From Pseudocolwellia sp048296855 (GTDB taxonomy: Bacteria; Pseudomonadota; Gammaproteobacteria; Enterobacterales; Alteromonadaceae): a DNA stretch of 64,000 nt. A program made the position numbers and the translations under genes. Each line of letters opens with the position of its first letter. Position 1 is the stretch's first letter. The notes beneath the pieces were generated by a model. The model did no database searches, was not told the origin of the DNA, and saw nothing but the letters and a program-made list of their open reading frames with translations. The stretch lies in the NCBI GenBank assembly GCA_048296855.1, contig CP182631.1. One strand, written 5' to 3'. Below are positions 45,110 to 54,269 of this stretch, piece after piece.

Positions 45110-45640
45110 TTAAGCGTTAGCTGGCGACATAATACTTGGTGAAGTGCCTGATTTTGCCATTTCAGCTAAATCTTTATCAACAAAGAATAATGCGTGTCCG
45201 TCGTGTCCTACTAAGTTAATTTTGTCTAATATACTTTTGAAAAGTGTTTCTTCTTCATGTTGCTCGGCGACATACCATTGTAAGAAGTTAAATGTTGAGT
45301 AGTCTTGATTGGTAAAAGCTTCATGCGCTAATGAATTAATACGCTCGGTAATTAAACATTCGTGCTCGTAGGTTTTTTCGAAAATGTCAGCTAAAGATTT
45401 AAATTCATGTGGTGGCGCATCAATAGCACCTAAAATAGGTAATGCACCTGTTTCACTTACGTAAGTGAATAGACGAGTCATGTGATCCATTTCTTCAGTA
45501 GCATGTTTACGCATAAACTGCGCAGCACCTTCAAAGCCTTTTTCTTCACACCAAGCGCTCATTTGTAAATAAAGGTTTGACGAATAAAATTCTAAATTAA
45601 TTTGTGTATTTAGTTTTTCAACCATTGGAGCTTTTAGCAT
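45110..45640 (-). CDS. ftnA: Ferritin, iron-storage protein
   Basis: The 176-residue protein has the non-haem ferritin pattern: NLEFYSSNLYLQMSAWCEEKGFEGAAQF, HATEEMDHMTRL and VAEQHEEETLF supply the diiron centre glutamates and histidine. It forms a 24-subunit shell that oxidises and stores iron. A Fur-box-like sequence lies 102-120 bp upstream, so iron regulation is likely. It is next to a peroxiredoxin, fitting oxidative-stress control. Confidence 0.95.
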   Translation of the reverse strand: MLKAPMVEKLNTQINLEFYSSNLYLQMSAWCEEKGFEGAAQFMRKHATEEMDHMTRLFTYVSETGALPILGAIDAPPHEFKSLADIFEKTYEHECLITERINSLAHEAFTNQDYSTFNFLQWYVAEQHEEETLFKSILDKINLVGHDGHALFFVDKDLAEMAKSGTSPSIMSPANA

Positions 45641-45741
45641 GATGTTTCTCTAGTGTTTTAAAGTTGAGTGGATCTTGCCTTGTTTAAGTTAATACTTCAA
45701 GTGAAAAGGAAAAGAAAACCATAATAAAAACAGTAACATAT

Positions 45742-45760
45742 AATGATAATGGTTTTCATT
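45742..45760 (-). promoter_or_regulatory. Fur-box-like sequence upstream of ferritin
   Basis: AATGATAATGGTTTTCATT closely resembles the 19-bp Fur consensus (AATGATAATNATTNTCATT type). It lies in the gap between the peroxiredoxin stop and the ferritin start. Confidence 0.7.
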
Positions 45761-45792
45761 TTCTTTACTAACCTGAATAGTGTTAGTATCGC

Positions 45793-46266
45793 TTATAAGC
45801 TCGCTAATACTGTTTCAGCTTTACTCGCTTCAAATTCTTTTGGTTTTTCAACAAGTAAGTTAGTTACTACGCCGTTGTCTATTACCATAGCGTAGCGCTG
45901 AGAACGTACACCACCAAAAGCTGCGGTATCAAGTTCTAAGCCGAGTAATTTTGTATAGCTAGCGTCGCCGTCTGCAACCATAGTTATGTGTTCTGCATTA
46001 CTTGCTTTGCCCCAAGCGTTCATAACAAAAGCATCGTTAACTGATAAACAAACAATTTGATCAACACCTTTAGCTTTTAATTGGTCGGCTAATACAACAT
46101 AACCCGGTAAATGTGATTCTGAACAGGTTGGTGTAAATGCACCTGGTACAGCAAACAAAACCACTTTTTTGTTAGCAAATAGCTCGTCGGTATTGTGCGT
46201 GATCATACCTTCGCTGGTTAATTCTTGTAGTTCGCCCGTTGGCATTTTTTCGTTTTGCTTGATCAT
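45793..46266 (-). CDS. Prx5-type peroxiredoxin
   Basis: The 157-residue protein reduces hydroperoxides through the Cys in PGAFTPTCSESHLPGY (near residue 48). The length and the motif FAVPGAFTPTC mark the Prx5/type II family, which usually takes electrons from glutaredoxin or thioredoxin. No second obvious resolving Cys pair is present beyond one in VCLSVND. A ribosome-binding site (AAGGA) precedes the ATG. Confidence 0.95.
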   Translation of the reverse strand: MIKQNEKMPTGELQELTSEGMITHNTDELFANKKVVLFAVPGAFTPTCSESHLPGYVVLADQLKAKGVDQIVCLSVNDAFVMNAWGKASNAEHITMVADGDASYTKLLGLELDTAAFGGVRSQRYAMVIDNGVVTNLLVEKPKEFEASKAETVLASL

Positions 46267-46285
46267 GAATAGTCCTTAAGATTAT

Positions 46286-46450
46286 TTAATTAGATAATGG
46301 TAATTTGACTGGTTTACAAAGAAACCCTTTGTCATGTGCTGCTCTTGCGCAATCTTTACAGACAAATCGGGGTTTATCAACAATATGTGCTAATTCATGA
46401 AGTCCTTTTTCAATTTCCCTTTTTTTCCACTTACATAAAGACTTACTCAT
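46286..46450 (-). CDS. Small Cys-rich protein, 54 aa
   Basis: The frame starts MSKSLCKWKKREIEKGLHEL and ends CKPVKLPLSN. Four Cys including CKDC and a nearby His suggest zinc binding. It lies 19 bp upstream of the peroxiredoxin on the same strand, so it is probably in the same transcript. I recall short hypothetical proteins of this type in Alteromonadales but know no function. The ribosome-binding site is modest. Confidence 0.6.
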   Translation of the reverse strand: MSKSLCKWKKREIEKGLHELAHIVDKPRFVCKDCARAAHDKGFLCKPVKLPLSN

Positions 46451-46591
46451 TGGCTTGGCCTTCTCTGTGCTATCAATTCATTTTAGATGATTATGAGAGA
46501 GCTTGCCTAGCGGTAATTCATAATTTATTTGTTTTAGGATACTAATATCAAGTGATTACTTGATTGACGAGTGAGGGATAATTAAAAGGTA

Positions 46592-46663
46592 TATACCCGT
46601 TACCATTCAAGATGCAGGTTTCAGTGGGAACTAAAAACTTCACAATAAATGGCTACGGGTATA
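46592..46663. repeat. Short internally deleted MITE-like copy (72 bp)
   Basis: It begins TATACCCGTTACCATTCAAG, continues with the left 48 bases of the family (through GGGAACTAAAAAC) and ends GGCTACGGGTATA. The 290-base middle of the full element is missing. Confidence 0.8.
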
Positions 46664-46686
46664 ATTGTTTAACTTTTTGTTAAAGC

Positions 46687-48141
46687 TTAATTACAGCTAC
46701 TAATTAATGTCCATGAACCATCACTACCAGGTGTAGTACTTGTATACCAATTTGCTTCATATAGGTTACCTTGGTATTGCATTTTGTCATCAGCATTATT
46801 ATGTGTAAACGGACCTGCAGGATAATCTTTTCTAACCCAATTAGGGTAAGTGTTAATATTACTACAATCGATACCGCTTGTTACTATACAGCCAGTAGCA
46901 TCTACATTGGCTCCTGCTGGAGTATTTGGGCACTGGTCAATATTATCATTAACGCCATCAGCGTCGCTGTCTGTAACAGCACAGCCAGTAGCATCTACAT
47001 TGGTTCCTGCTGGAGTATTTGGGCATTGGTCAATATTATCACTAACGCCATCAGCGTCGCTGTCTGTAACAGCACAACCAATAATGTCTACAGTTGTACC
47101 CGATGGAGTATTATCGCACTGATCAACATTATCATTTACGCCATCACCGTCGCTATCTAAAACAACAACACTACTCTGCCAGCCTTGAATAATTTCTTTA
47201 ACTTTAGTGCCTGATGCTGTTAGAGAGTTCCAGCTGCCACCAGGTGTAAAAGTTGATGCACCTTCATTTTTATCATTAATTGACCAATTAGCGTGACTAA
47301 TATTGTTTGCTTTAAAAAATGCCATCCATGCATCTGTTTCGTTAATGTTGACACTACCATTACCATCAGCATTCACTGCTCCCCATTCTGTGGCAAATAA
47401 TGCTATGCCATTATTTAAAGCTGTTTGTGCTTTATTTCGCAACGAAGCTCCGTGAGTGCCGGCATAAAAATGAATGGTATAAGCTATATTGGCGCGATCT
47501 ATTGGATCTGTAGATGCAACGTCTACATCTTGTGACCATGTAGGTGTGCCTACAACGATGAGATTGTCGGGGTCAATCGCTCTAATGGTATCAATAACAA
47601 CTTCTGCGTAGGGTTTTATGTCATTAGCCCAAGAAATTTGTAGGGGTTCGTTATAAATTTCATAAATAACATTATCGTATTGACCATATTTAGTTGCTAC
47701 TTCTTCAAAAAATTTAATAGCATTGGCTTGATCTGTATGTGCTTCATGGCTATGAAAATCAATGATTACATACATATCTTGTGCAATAGCAGCATTTACC
47801 ACGGTATCAAGGCGATCCATGTTACCGTCCCAATCAAAATTCAAGCTACCACTTGTATTAACACCATGGCCTATTGCAGCTCTGATAATGGTTGCACCAA
47901 ATTCTGATTTAGCACTGGCAACAGTTTCAGCAGTGTAAAATTTTTCAGCTCCCCAACCTGTATTACTCCAAAATAAGCTCGTACCCGCAAAGCTGGTGCT
48001 TTGTCCACCTGCTAATATCTGATTACCACTTACATTGAGTGGCTGAACTGCTGCATTAGCAATTGTTGAGCAGCCTATTAATAAAGCTAGATTTAGTGCC
48101 TTGAGTGTTCCCTTGATGTAATTATTTATATCGTTATTCAT
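46687..48141 (-). CDS. Secreted GH5 glycanase with TSP3 repeats and CBM5/12-like end
   Basis: The 484-residue protein from ATG 48141 (AAGGAAAT site; an upstream in-frame start at 48228 lacks support) has a signal peptide ending ANA, a GH5 barrel (about 30-320) with acid/base in IYEIYNEPL and nucleophile in LFATEWGAV, and three thrombospondin type 3 calcium repeats (DSDGDGVNDNVDQC and two near copies). A C-terminal chitin/cellulose-binding module of the CBM5/12 type follows (YPNWVRKDYPAGP...YQGNLYEANWYT). It resembles bacterial endoglucanases of subfamily 2. The substrate is a beta-1,4-glucan or related polymer. Confidence 0.92.
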   Translation of the reverse strand: MNNDINNYIKGTLKALNLALLIGCSTIANAAVQPLNVSGNQILAGGQSTSFAGTSLFWSNTGWGAEKFYTAETVASAKSEFGATIIRAAIGHGVNTSGSLNFDWDGNMDRLDTVVNAAIAQDMYVIIDFHSHEAHTDQANAIKFFEEVATKYGQYDNVIYEIYNEPLQISWANDIKPYAEVVIDTIRAIDPDNLIVVGTPTWSQDVDVASTDPIDRANIAYTIHFYAGTHGASLRNKAQTALNNGIALFATEWGAVNADGNGSVNINETDAWMAFFKANNISHANWSINDKNEGASTFTPGGSWNSLTASGTKVKEIIQGWQSSVVVLDSDGDGVNDNVDQCDNTPSGTTVDIIGCAVTDSDADGVSDNIDQCPNTPAGTNVDATGCAVTDSDADGVNDNIDQCPNTPAGANVDATGCIVTSGIDCSNINTYPNWVRKDYPAGPFTHNNADDKMQYQGNLYEANWYTSTTPGSDGSWTLISSCN

Positions 48142-48437
48142 AATATTTCCTTGAGTTAAAGTTTGTAATGGCAAACCCGTAGCTGGGCGTATGAAATAGA
48201 CCTGTAAATGATAATAAGTCTTATTCACTAATTTAGCGTAGCAGACTTTAATTAATATGAAAGGAACATATAAATAAAAACATTAGGGTGTGTTGAGTTT
48301 TTGGGTATAAATTTTCTTTAAATGAACCTGTAAGGTAGGGCTAGTTTGGCATTGATGCTGCGTTATCGCTTTCTTGAGTCGAATAACGACATATTAAAAA
48401 CGCAGCCCTGCATAATGACTAAACGAGTTATTACACA
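48142..48437. other. Intergenic region between GH5 and chemoreceptor genes
   Basis: No gene is seen. From about 48297 a stretch begins TTTTTGGGTATAAATT and contains short inverted segments (GCTGCGTT near 48357 against AACGCAGC near 48399). A similar opening (TTTTGGGTATAAATT) occurs near 52085, so these may be relics of a second repeat family. Confidence 0.4.
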
Positions 48438-50375
48438 TTACAGAGATATACCAAGCGTATTATTAATATCTTTCACTTGTTCTGTAACGTCGTTAACAAT
48501 AATTTCAGCGAGTTGTTTGGATTGTTCGACTTGTTGATTTACTTGATACATGGCTTTTTCAAAAATTGTGTACTGTTCACGCTGCAGTGTTATTTGGCCT
48601 AATGCGTCTTGCGCTACGGTTGCAGAGGCTTTTGCATGTTCTGATACTTGTATTGCATTACTTTGTAATTGAGTGGCAATGTTTTGCTGTTTGTTTGAGG
48701 CTAATTCAATACCTAAAATTGTTTCTTCAATGCTTCTACTCGCCGACTGTAGTTGTGTAAGGCGACCACTAATTTGTAATAAAGAATCTTGAGTTTTACT
48801 AGCAAGTTGCCTGACTTCGTCGGCTACTACCGAGAAGCCTCTCCCGTGTTGGCCTGCGCGAGCGGCTTCAATGGCTGCGTTTAATGCTAATAAATTTGTT
48901 TGATCTGCGATTGAGCTTATCACTTCAACAATACTACTTACGCTATTCACTGATTGAGTCAGTTTTAGAATTTCATTTTTACTTGTTTGCGCGGCAATAT
49001 TGGTTAATTCGCTGGCTTTAATGACTTGTGACACATGTTCTTGACTGGAGGTCATGGCGTGTTGTGTATTGTTGGCGTTGTCTACAACTTGTTTTGACAG
49101 CTCATTTACCATGTTGGTTGCCTCACTCAGTGTTGCCATTAGGTGTTGTGCATTTTCAACCTGTTGGCTTGCTTCTCCTGATGTGTTGTTGATGGCAGTG
49201 GCTTGATTTTGCATGGTATGTAAAGCGTTAGATACTAAGCCAAGTTGCTCGGCTTTTTGCGTATCTTGTTTGTTGAGTATGCCAACCAGCTCGTTAAAGC
49301 TTGTAGATATTTCACCCAGCTCGGTTTTTTCATTAATGCCAGTAATATTATTTACATTGCCTGTTTGTACGAGTTGAACAAAGCTATTTCTTAAAAGCTG
49401 CAAAGGTTTTAGCACAATACGTTTTTGTAAAATAAAGTTACCTAATAAATAAACAAGTAAACCAATGACTAACCCGATGGTAATACGTTGCGTGTGTTGT
49501 TCGGTTGTTATTTGCTGTTCAACGATATTTTGTTCGCCACTTTCAACGATATTTTTTAGCTGGCTAAGCTGGCTTGAAAGTTGTTTTTTACCGTTAATTT
49601 GTTCAGCTTGATTGGCAAGGGTAGTGTTTAATTCATTTTTATACCTGTTGGTCAGCGATAGTAGTTCATCTAATACTTCTTCACTTAAATCTGTGGCATC
49701 GTCATCTTCGTCGAAACTTAATTCGTCATCATCTGTGCTCTTTTCAATAATGCCCAGTAAAGGAAAGGTTTGCAGTTTTCGGCTGCTGGTAGACAAATCG
49801 TCAATCGCTAAATCAACTGAGCTACGTACAGCATTATTCACCAGCACTTTTTCTCTAAGATTAACTAAGGTAGTTAACTCGTTAGAAAGGGTAAGTAATA
49901 TATTGGTATATTGTTCTTTTTGATTCGTGGTAATGGTGTTTGAGTCATCTACATATTTTTTTAAATCAATAATAATAGCGTTGATGGTTTGTTCGTTATT
50001 ACGTAAAAGTGCGGCAGGATCGCCACTGAGTTTACCTAACGCTCTTATTTTTGTAGAAAGCAGTAATTGTAGCTCTATCACTTTATTTTCAATATCTGAC
50101 GATATGCCTGTGCTTGACATATTTTTTGCGTTGGTGATGATTTCTTCTAATGTGATATCTGCATCTGTAAGTAGCGTGGCATCACCTGTTTCTAAATAAC
50201 GGGTAATAATATTGTTGAGTTTAATAGACACAAGATTTTTTATTATTTGATACTCATTACTGATCAATCTACTGGTTTTATAAGTATTTAAAACCCAGTA
50301 CAAGGTGGCTGTAAAAGTTAATGCAAAGGCAAAAATGGTGATACTTGATAGTCTAAAAAACGAGGAAACACGCAT
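48438..50375 (-). CDS. Methyl-accepting chemotaxis protein
   Basis: The 645-residue receptor has two membrane helices (about 10-30 and 295-315) around a periplasmic helical sensor, a HAMP linker, and a signalling hairpin with the conserved tip SIADQTNLLALNAAIEAARAGQHGRGFSVVADEVRQLA. No C-terminal CheR-docking pentapeptide is evident. A cheW gene occurs about 2 kb away, though not in the same operon. The sensed compound is unknown. Confidence 0.94.
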   Translation of the reverse strand: MRVSSFFRLSSITIFAFALTFTATLYWVLNTYKTSRLISNEYQIIKNLVSIKLNNIITRYLETGDATLLTDADITLEEIITNAKNMSSTGISSDIENKVIELQLLLSTKIRALGKLSGDPAALLRNNEQTINAIIIDLKKYVDDSNTITTNQKEQYTNILLTLSNELTTLVNLREKVLVNNAVRSSVDLAIDDLSTSSRKLQTFPLLGIIEKSTDDDELSFDEDDDATDLSEEVLDELLSLTNRYKNELNTTLANQAEQINGKKQLSSQLSQLKNIVESGEQNIVEQQITTEQHTQRITIGLVIGLLVYLLGNFILQKRIVLKPLQLLRNSFVQLVQTGNVNNITGINEKTELGEISTSFNELVGILNKQDTQKAEQLGLVSNALHTMQNQATAINNTSGEASQQVENAQHLMATLSEATNMVNELSKQVVDNANNTQHAMTSSQEHVSQVIKASELTNIAAQTSKNEILKLTQSVNSVSSIVEVISSIADQTNLLALNAAIEAARAGQHGRGFSVVADEVRQLASKTQDSLLQISGRLTQLQSASRSIEETILGIELASNKQQNIATQLQSNAIQVSEHAKASATVAQDALGQITLQREQYTIFEKAMYQVNQQVEQSKQLAEIIVNDVTEQVKDINNTLGISL

Positions 50376-50623
50376 GTTATTTTCTTAATTAATAAGTGTA
50401 TTCAAATTATCGCATATGCAATGTGACGTTTTTATTACAAACCATTGTTAGAGCGTGTTATGTAAAGGTGACGTTATTGTATTTAACCCTTCTTTAACAA
50501 TGCGCGTTAAATATAAATTTAATTTATTAATAGTTTGATTCTTTAAATTTGATAAAACTATAGGTGTGATACAAAATGAAATACTGAAAGTTTTACTGAT
50601 TTATATTTTGGAGAACAAATATC

Positions 50624-51328
50624 ATGTCGGGTTTTAATAAAGTGGTAAACAGCTATGAAGAGGCTATGTCTGGCTTAGAAGACGGCATGACACTGATAGC
50701 TGGTGGTTTTGGTCTTTGTGGTATTCCAGAAAATTTAATTAAAGAAATTAAAAATAAAGGTACTAAAAACCTTACTGTTGTATCAAATAACTGCGGAACA
50801 ACAAATCATGGTTTAGGTATTTTGTTACACGACAAGCAAGTTAAAAAAATGGTGGCTTCTTACGTGGGTGAAAACGAAGAATTTGAACGCCAAATGATGA
50901 GTGGTGAGTTAGAAGTAGAACTAACACCACAAGGTACTTTAGCTGAAAAAATGCGTGCGGCAGGTGCCGGTATACCAGCCTTTTTCACGGCAACAGGCTA
51001 CGGTACTCCCGTTGCTGAAGGTAAAGAGTCGCGTGAAATTAATGGCAGGCATTACATTTTAGAAGAATCTATTAAAGGCGACTTTGCCATAGTTAAAGCG
51101 TGGAAGGCTGATACATACGGTAATTTAGTTTTTCGTAAAACTGCACGTAACTTTAACCCTATGGCTGCAACGGCCGGTAAAATTACCGTAGTAGAAGTGG
51201 AAGAAATTGTTCAGCCTGGTGAGTTAGACCCAGACCATATTCATACACCAGGCATTTATGTTGATCGAGTTATTAAAGGTAGCTTCGAGAAAGTAATTGA
51301 ACAACGTACTACACGTCCTTCAGCTTAA
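50624..51328 (+). CDS. scoA: 3-oxoacid CoA-transferase subunit A
   Basis: The 234-residue alpha subunit shows LIAGGFGLCGIPENLI and VVSNNCGTTNHGLGILL, typical of succinyl-CoA:3-ketoacid CoA-transferase. With the beta subunit it moves CoA between succinyl-CoA and acetoacetate, used in ketone, leucine or polyhydroxybutyrate metabolism. A ribosome-binding site (TTGGAG) precedes the ATG and the beta gene follows after 12 bases. Confidence 0.93.
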   Translation: MSGFNKVVNSYEEAMSGLEDGMTLIAGGFGLCGIPENLIKEIKNKGTKNLTVVSNNCGTTNHGLGILLHDKQVKKMVASYVGENEEFERQMMSGELEVELTPQGTLAEKMRAAGAGIPAFFTATGYGTPVAEGKESREINGRHYILEESIKGDFAIVKAWKADTYGNLVFRKTARNFNPMAATAGKITVVEVEEIVQPGELDPDHIHTPGIYVDRVIKGSFEKVIEQRTTRPSA

Positions 51329-51340
51329 GGAGCATATATT

Positions 51341-52003
51341 ATGGCTTTATCAAGAGAACAATTAGCGCAACGCGTGGCACAAGAATTACAAGATGGTTTT
51401 TACGTAAATTTAGGCATAGGTATCCCAACTTTAGTGGCGAATTATGTTCCTGAAGGTATTGAGGTAATGCTTCAATCTGAAAACGGTTTATTAGGTATGG
51501 GGCAATTTCCGACAGACGAAGAAGTGGATGCTGACTTAATAAATGCAGGTAAACAAACGGTAACCATGGCAACAGGTGCGTCGTTATTCGATAGTGCCGA
51601 GTCTTTTGCCATGATACGTGGTGGCCATGTAGACTTAACCGTTTTAGGTGCCTTTGAAGTGGATTGCCAAGGCAACATTGCTTCATACATGATACCCGGC
51701 AAGTTAATTAAGGGGATGGGTGGCGCTATGGACTTAGTTGCTGGCGCAGACAATATTATTGTAACCATGACGCATGCTTCAAAACATGGTGAATCAAAAC
51801 TTTTAGCAGAATGCACCTTACCGTTAACAGGTAAAGGTTGTATTAAAAAAGTACTGACTGATTTAGCTTTTCTTGAGATTAAAGAAGGTAAGTTTCATTT
51901 GCTTGAACGCGCACCCGGTGTTTCAGTTGAAGAAATTGTTAAGCTAACCGCTGGTGAACTTGTAGTACCTAATCACGTACCTGAAATGCAATTTCCTGCT
52001 TAA
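51341..52003 (+). CDS. scoB: 3-oxoacid CoA-transferase subunit B
   Basis: The 220-residue beta subunit has the catalytic glutamate in QSENGLLGMG (near residue 47) and GGHVDLTVLGAFEVD. It completes the heterodimeric enzyme with the preceding gene; the pair is followed by a strong terminator. Confidence 0.94.
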   Translation: MALSREQLAQRVAQELQDGFYVNLGIGIPTLVANYVPEGIEVMLQSENGLLGMGQFPTDEEVDADLINAGKQTVTMATGASLFDSAESFAMIRGGHVDLTVLGAFEVDCQGNIASYMIPGKLIKGMGGAMDLVAGADNIIVTMTHASKHGESKLLAECTLPLTGKGCIKKVLTDLAFLEIKEGKFHLLERAPGVSVEEIVKLTAGELVVPNHVPEMQFPA

Positions 52004-52022
52004 ATTATTGTAAAAAATGAAC

Positions 52023-52065
52023 AAAGCCCTCAATACTACCATAATAGTATTGGGGGCTTTTTTTG
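52023..52065 (+). terminator. Intrinsic terminator after the CoA-transferase operon
   Basis: AAAGCCCTCAATACTA pairs with TAGTATTGGGGGCTTT around a short loop, followed by a run of T. Confidence 0.9.
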
Positions 52066-52497
52066 TTTGAGGGCCTGTTGATCTTTTGGGTATAAATTAA
52101 ACGCGAGTTAATTTAGGCGTTGCGATTATGGCCTAGTCATTCTATGTAAAAGAGCAACAACGAGTAAATTACGTTTAAATGAATAGCCCATATCCTTTTT
52201 AATTGTATAATCAAGCTATAGCAACTAAAGTATTAAATAATCTGAATTTGGTATAGCTATTATGCCTAATATTGCCATTTAATCACCTAACGTTGTTGCC
52301 TGCATGTACTTGGATTTTTCGAGAATAAAAAAGCCTTGTTAGGCGAATAAATTTCAACATGAGGAAACAATTAAAGTGTTATTTGAATAGCATTTATATT
52401 TATCATCTTTTATTAATAAATCAAAAGATTACAAAATTCATCATCCCGAATTTGGGTTAAATACTTTACCTTTTAAATGCACAAACGGAGTTTAAAC
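52066..52497. other. Intergenic region before cheW
   Basis: No gene is seen in about 430 bp. It starts with a TTTTGGGTATAAATT segment like that near 48297, possibly a decayed repeat, and otherwise holds the cheW promoter; GGAG lies ahead of the cheW start. Confidence 0.4.
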
Positions 52498-52980
52498 ATG
52501 AGTAAACCTGCGCCTGAAAAAAACGCACAAAATGAAACTACACAGTGGGTAAAGTTTAGCTTAAACGGTGAAAATTACGGTATTAGAGTGCTAAAGGTAC
52601 AAGAAATTCAGCGCTACAGTGAAATATCTCCTATACCTGGTGCGCCGAGTTACGTCTTAGGTATTATTAATTTACGCGGTAATGTGATCAGTGTTTTAAA
52701 TACACGTGAAAAATTTGCTTTGCCAGAACTCGAAGTTACTGACGATACGCGTATTGTTATATTAGAAGTAGGCACACAAGTTATTGGGATTTTGGTAGAC
52801 AGTGTTGCTGAAGTTATCAGTATTCAATCAAAGGATGTTGATGTAGCACCTAATGTTGGCAACGATGAAACAGCGAAGTTTATTGATGGTGTTTATAATA
52901 AGGATGGCGAACTGCTTATTTTATTAGATGCTGAAAAAATTCTTAACGAAGATGAATGGCAAGATCTTAGTCATTTATAA
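52498..52980 (+). CDS. cheW: CheW-type chemotaxis coupling protein
   Basis: The 160-residue protein from the ATG at 52498 (ACGGAG site) has the CheW pattern: FSLNGENYGIRVLKVQEIQRY, PGAPSYVLGIINLRGNVISV and LVDSVAEVISI. It joins chemoreceptors to the kinase CheA. It stands alone, outside a chemotaxis operon, and could serve the receptor at 48438-50375. Confidence 0.94.
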   Translation: MSKPAPEKNAQNETTQWVKFSLNGENYGIRVLKVQEIQRYSEISPIPGAPSYVLGIINLRGNVISVLNTREKFALPELEVTDDTRIVILEVGTQVIGILVDSVAEVISIQSKDVDVAPNVGNDETAKFIDGVYNKDGELLILLDAEKILNEDEWQDLSHL

Positions 52981-53053
52981 ACTTAATTCTACATCTCTTT
53001 TTAGGAGTAAAACGATAACCTATCGTTTTACTCACCTAGCTCATGTCGTGTTC

Positions 53054-53414
53054 TATACCCGTAACCATTCAAGATGCAGGTTTCAGTGGGAACTAAAAAC
53101 AATTTAGGCACAGATTTCATGTTCCAGACGAAATCTAAGTACATACATCCATGTATGCAAGGCATTAAGTTTACGTCATGGTTATTCTCGGTAACTGCTC
53201 CTGCGTTACCCTAATGTCCTACATCCGTGTAGGAACCTGACTAAAGTTAATAACGCGGCATAAATTGTTTTTAGACCCATCGAAGAAGCGCTTGAGCAAA
53301 ATCACTTCATCGTTAATGCTTTTTATAAGGGAACAACCATTATTACAAAGCATTGCCTTGAATTGATATTGCTCAAGTGCTCTGAAATACGCATCTTGAG
53401 TGGTTACGGGTATA
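53054..53414. mobile_element. Complete MITE-like element, 361 bp
   Basis: The ends are about 32-bp imperfect inverted repeats (TATACCCGTAACCATTCAAG and its counterpart CTTGAGTGGTTACGGGTATA). The interior has hairpins such as CCTACATCCGTGTAGG (53218-53233) but no gene. A nearly identical inverted copy begins at 63761 and shorter ones at 46592 and 62355. Terminal TATA may include a TA target duplication. A transposase acting in trans would be encoded elsewhere. Confidence 0.85.
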
Positions 53415-53419
53415 AAGCG

Positions 53420-53914
53420 TTATTCTCTATTTGTTTCTTCACTACTTACCTGCATAGGGTCTATCTCTAATACCGGTGCAGCGTCTAAATCGTCAGCGTC
53501 CATCATAATAGCAATACGTTGCATCGAAGAAAGCAGTAACGACTGTTCCCATTCTTCTAAGCGGCAAAAATTCTTAATAAAGTGTTCTTGTAATGGCTTG
53601 GGAGCATCAATTAAACATTCTTTGCCTGCATCAGATAAAAACAAACTCACTCTTCTTTTATCTTCTGAGCTACGTACACGTTGAATTAAGTTTCGGCTTT
53701 CAAGTCTATCAAGAATATTAGTGACAGTTGCAGCACTTAAATTAATCGTTTTAGCTATTTGACTGGCGGTAATCGCTTGGGCTTTTTCAATTTCTAGCAT
53801 TATCAATAATTGAGGGCCCGTTAAGCCAGAAGATTTAGTTAATTGCTTAGAATGCAGATCAATTGCTCGAATAACCTTTCGAATTGATATTAGTAGTTCG
53901 TCATATTTTTTCAT
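53420..53914 (-). CDS. MarR-family transcriptional regulator
   Basis: The 164-residue protein has a winged-helix core (ITASQIAKTINLSAATVTNILDRLESRNLIQRVRSSEDKRRVSLFL, about residues 55-100), typical of MarR. Its stop codon is 5 bp from the MITE-like element, which therefore lies in its 3' flank. The partner gene it controls is not evident; the upstream 355-bp gap leads to the divergent acetyltransferase gene. Confidence 0.92.
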   Translation of the reverse strand: MKKYDELLISIRKVIRAIDLHSKQLTKSSGLTGPQLLIMLEIEKAQAITASQIAKTINLSAATVTNILDRLESRNLIQRVRSSEDKRRVSLFLSDAGKECLIDAPKPLQEHFIKNFCRLEEWEQSLLLSSMQRIAIMMDADDLDAAPVLEIDPMQVSSEETNRE

Positions 53915-54269
53915 TTAAATTTACATTATCTACACATTATTGAGCTAGTTTACCACTTTAGATATAGCTGTGAGTAGTCAGATACAGGATAAACTTTAAT
54001 TAACTATTTTTTGATAAGTTTATAATTTTTTAGTTAATGTTTAACTTGTTGTTTTTTATTTAGATAAATTTATATTTCAACATTGAATTAGTCATAAAGA
54101 TTAAACCCGAAAATTCCTTGTGGTGCTTTATAAAATTATTTTTAAACTGAAATATTAAGATAATAAGTAAAAGCTAGAATAGCTCTTAAGAGGTTATAAT
54201 TGAAAAATTTAGTTAGAATTGATACTATTTCAATTCAAATGATTGGTTCGCTTTTTATGAGAAGGTTTT
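53915..54269. other. Intergenic region between MarR and AblB-like genes
   Basis: Very AT-rich, with no reading frame or strong hairpin. It should hold divergent promoters. Confidence 0.4.

Noticed and set aside
46771..47160. Antisense reading frames across the TSP3 repeats of the GH5 gene
   Set aside because: They are by-products of the repetitive calcium-binding sequence on the other strand and lack ribosome-binding sites.
48297..48437. Second interspersed repeat family shared with about 52085
   Set aside because: Only the opening TTTTGGGTATAAATT and vague similarity are shared, too little to claim a family.
53400..53684. Rightward frame across the MarR gene
   Set aside because: It is antisense to a clearly supported MarR gene and begins in the MITE-like element.
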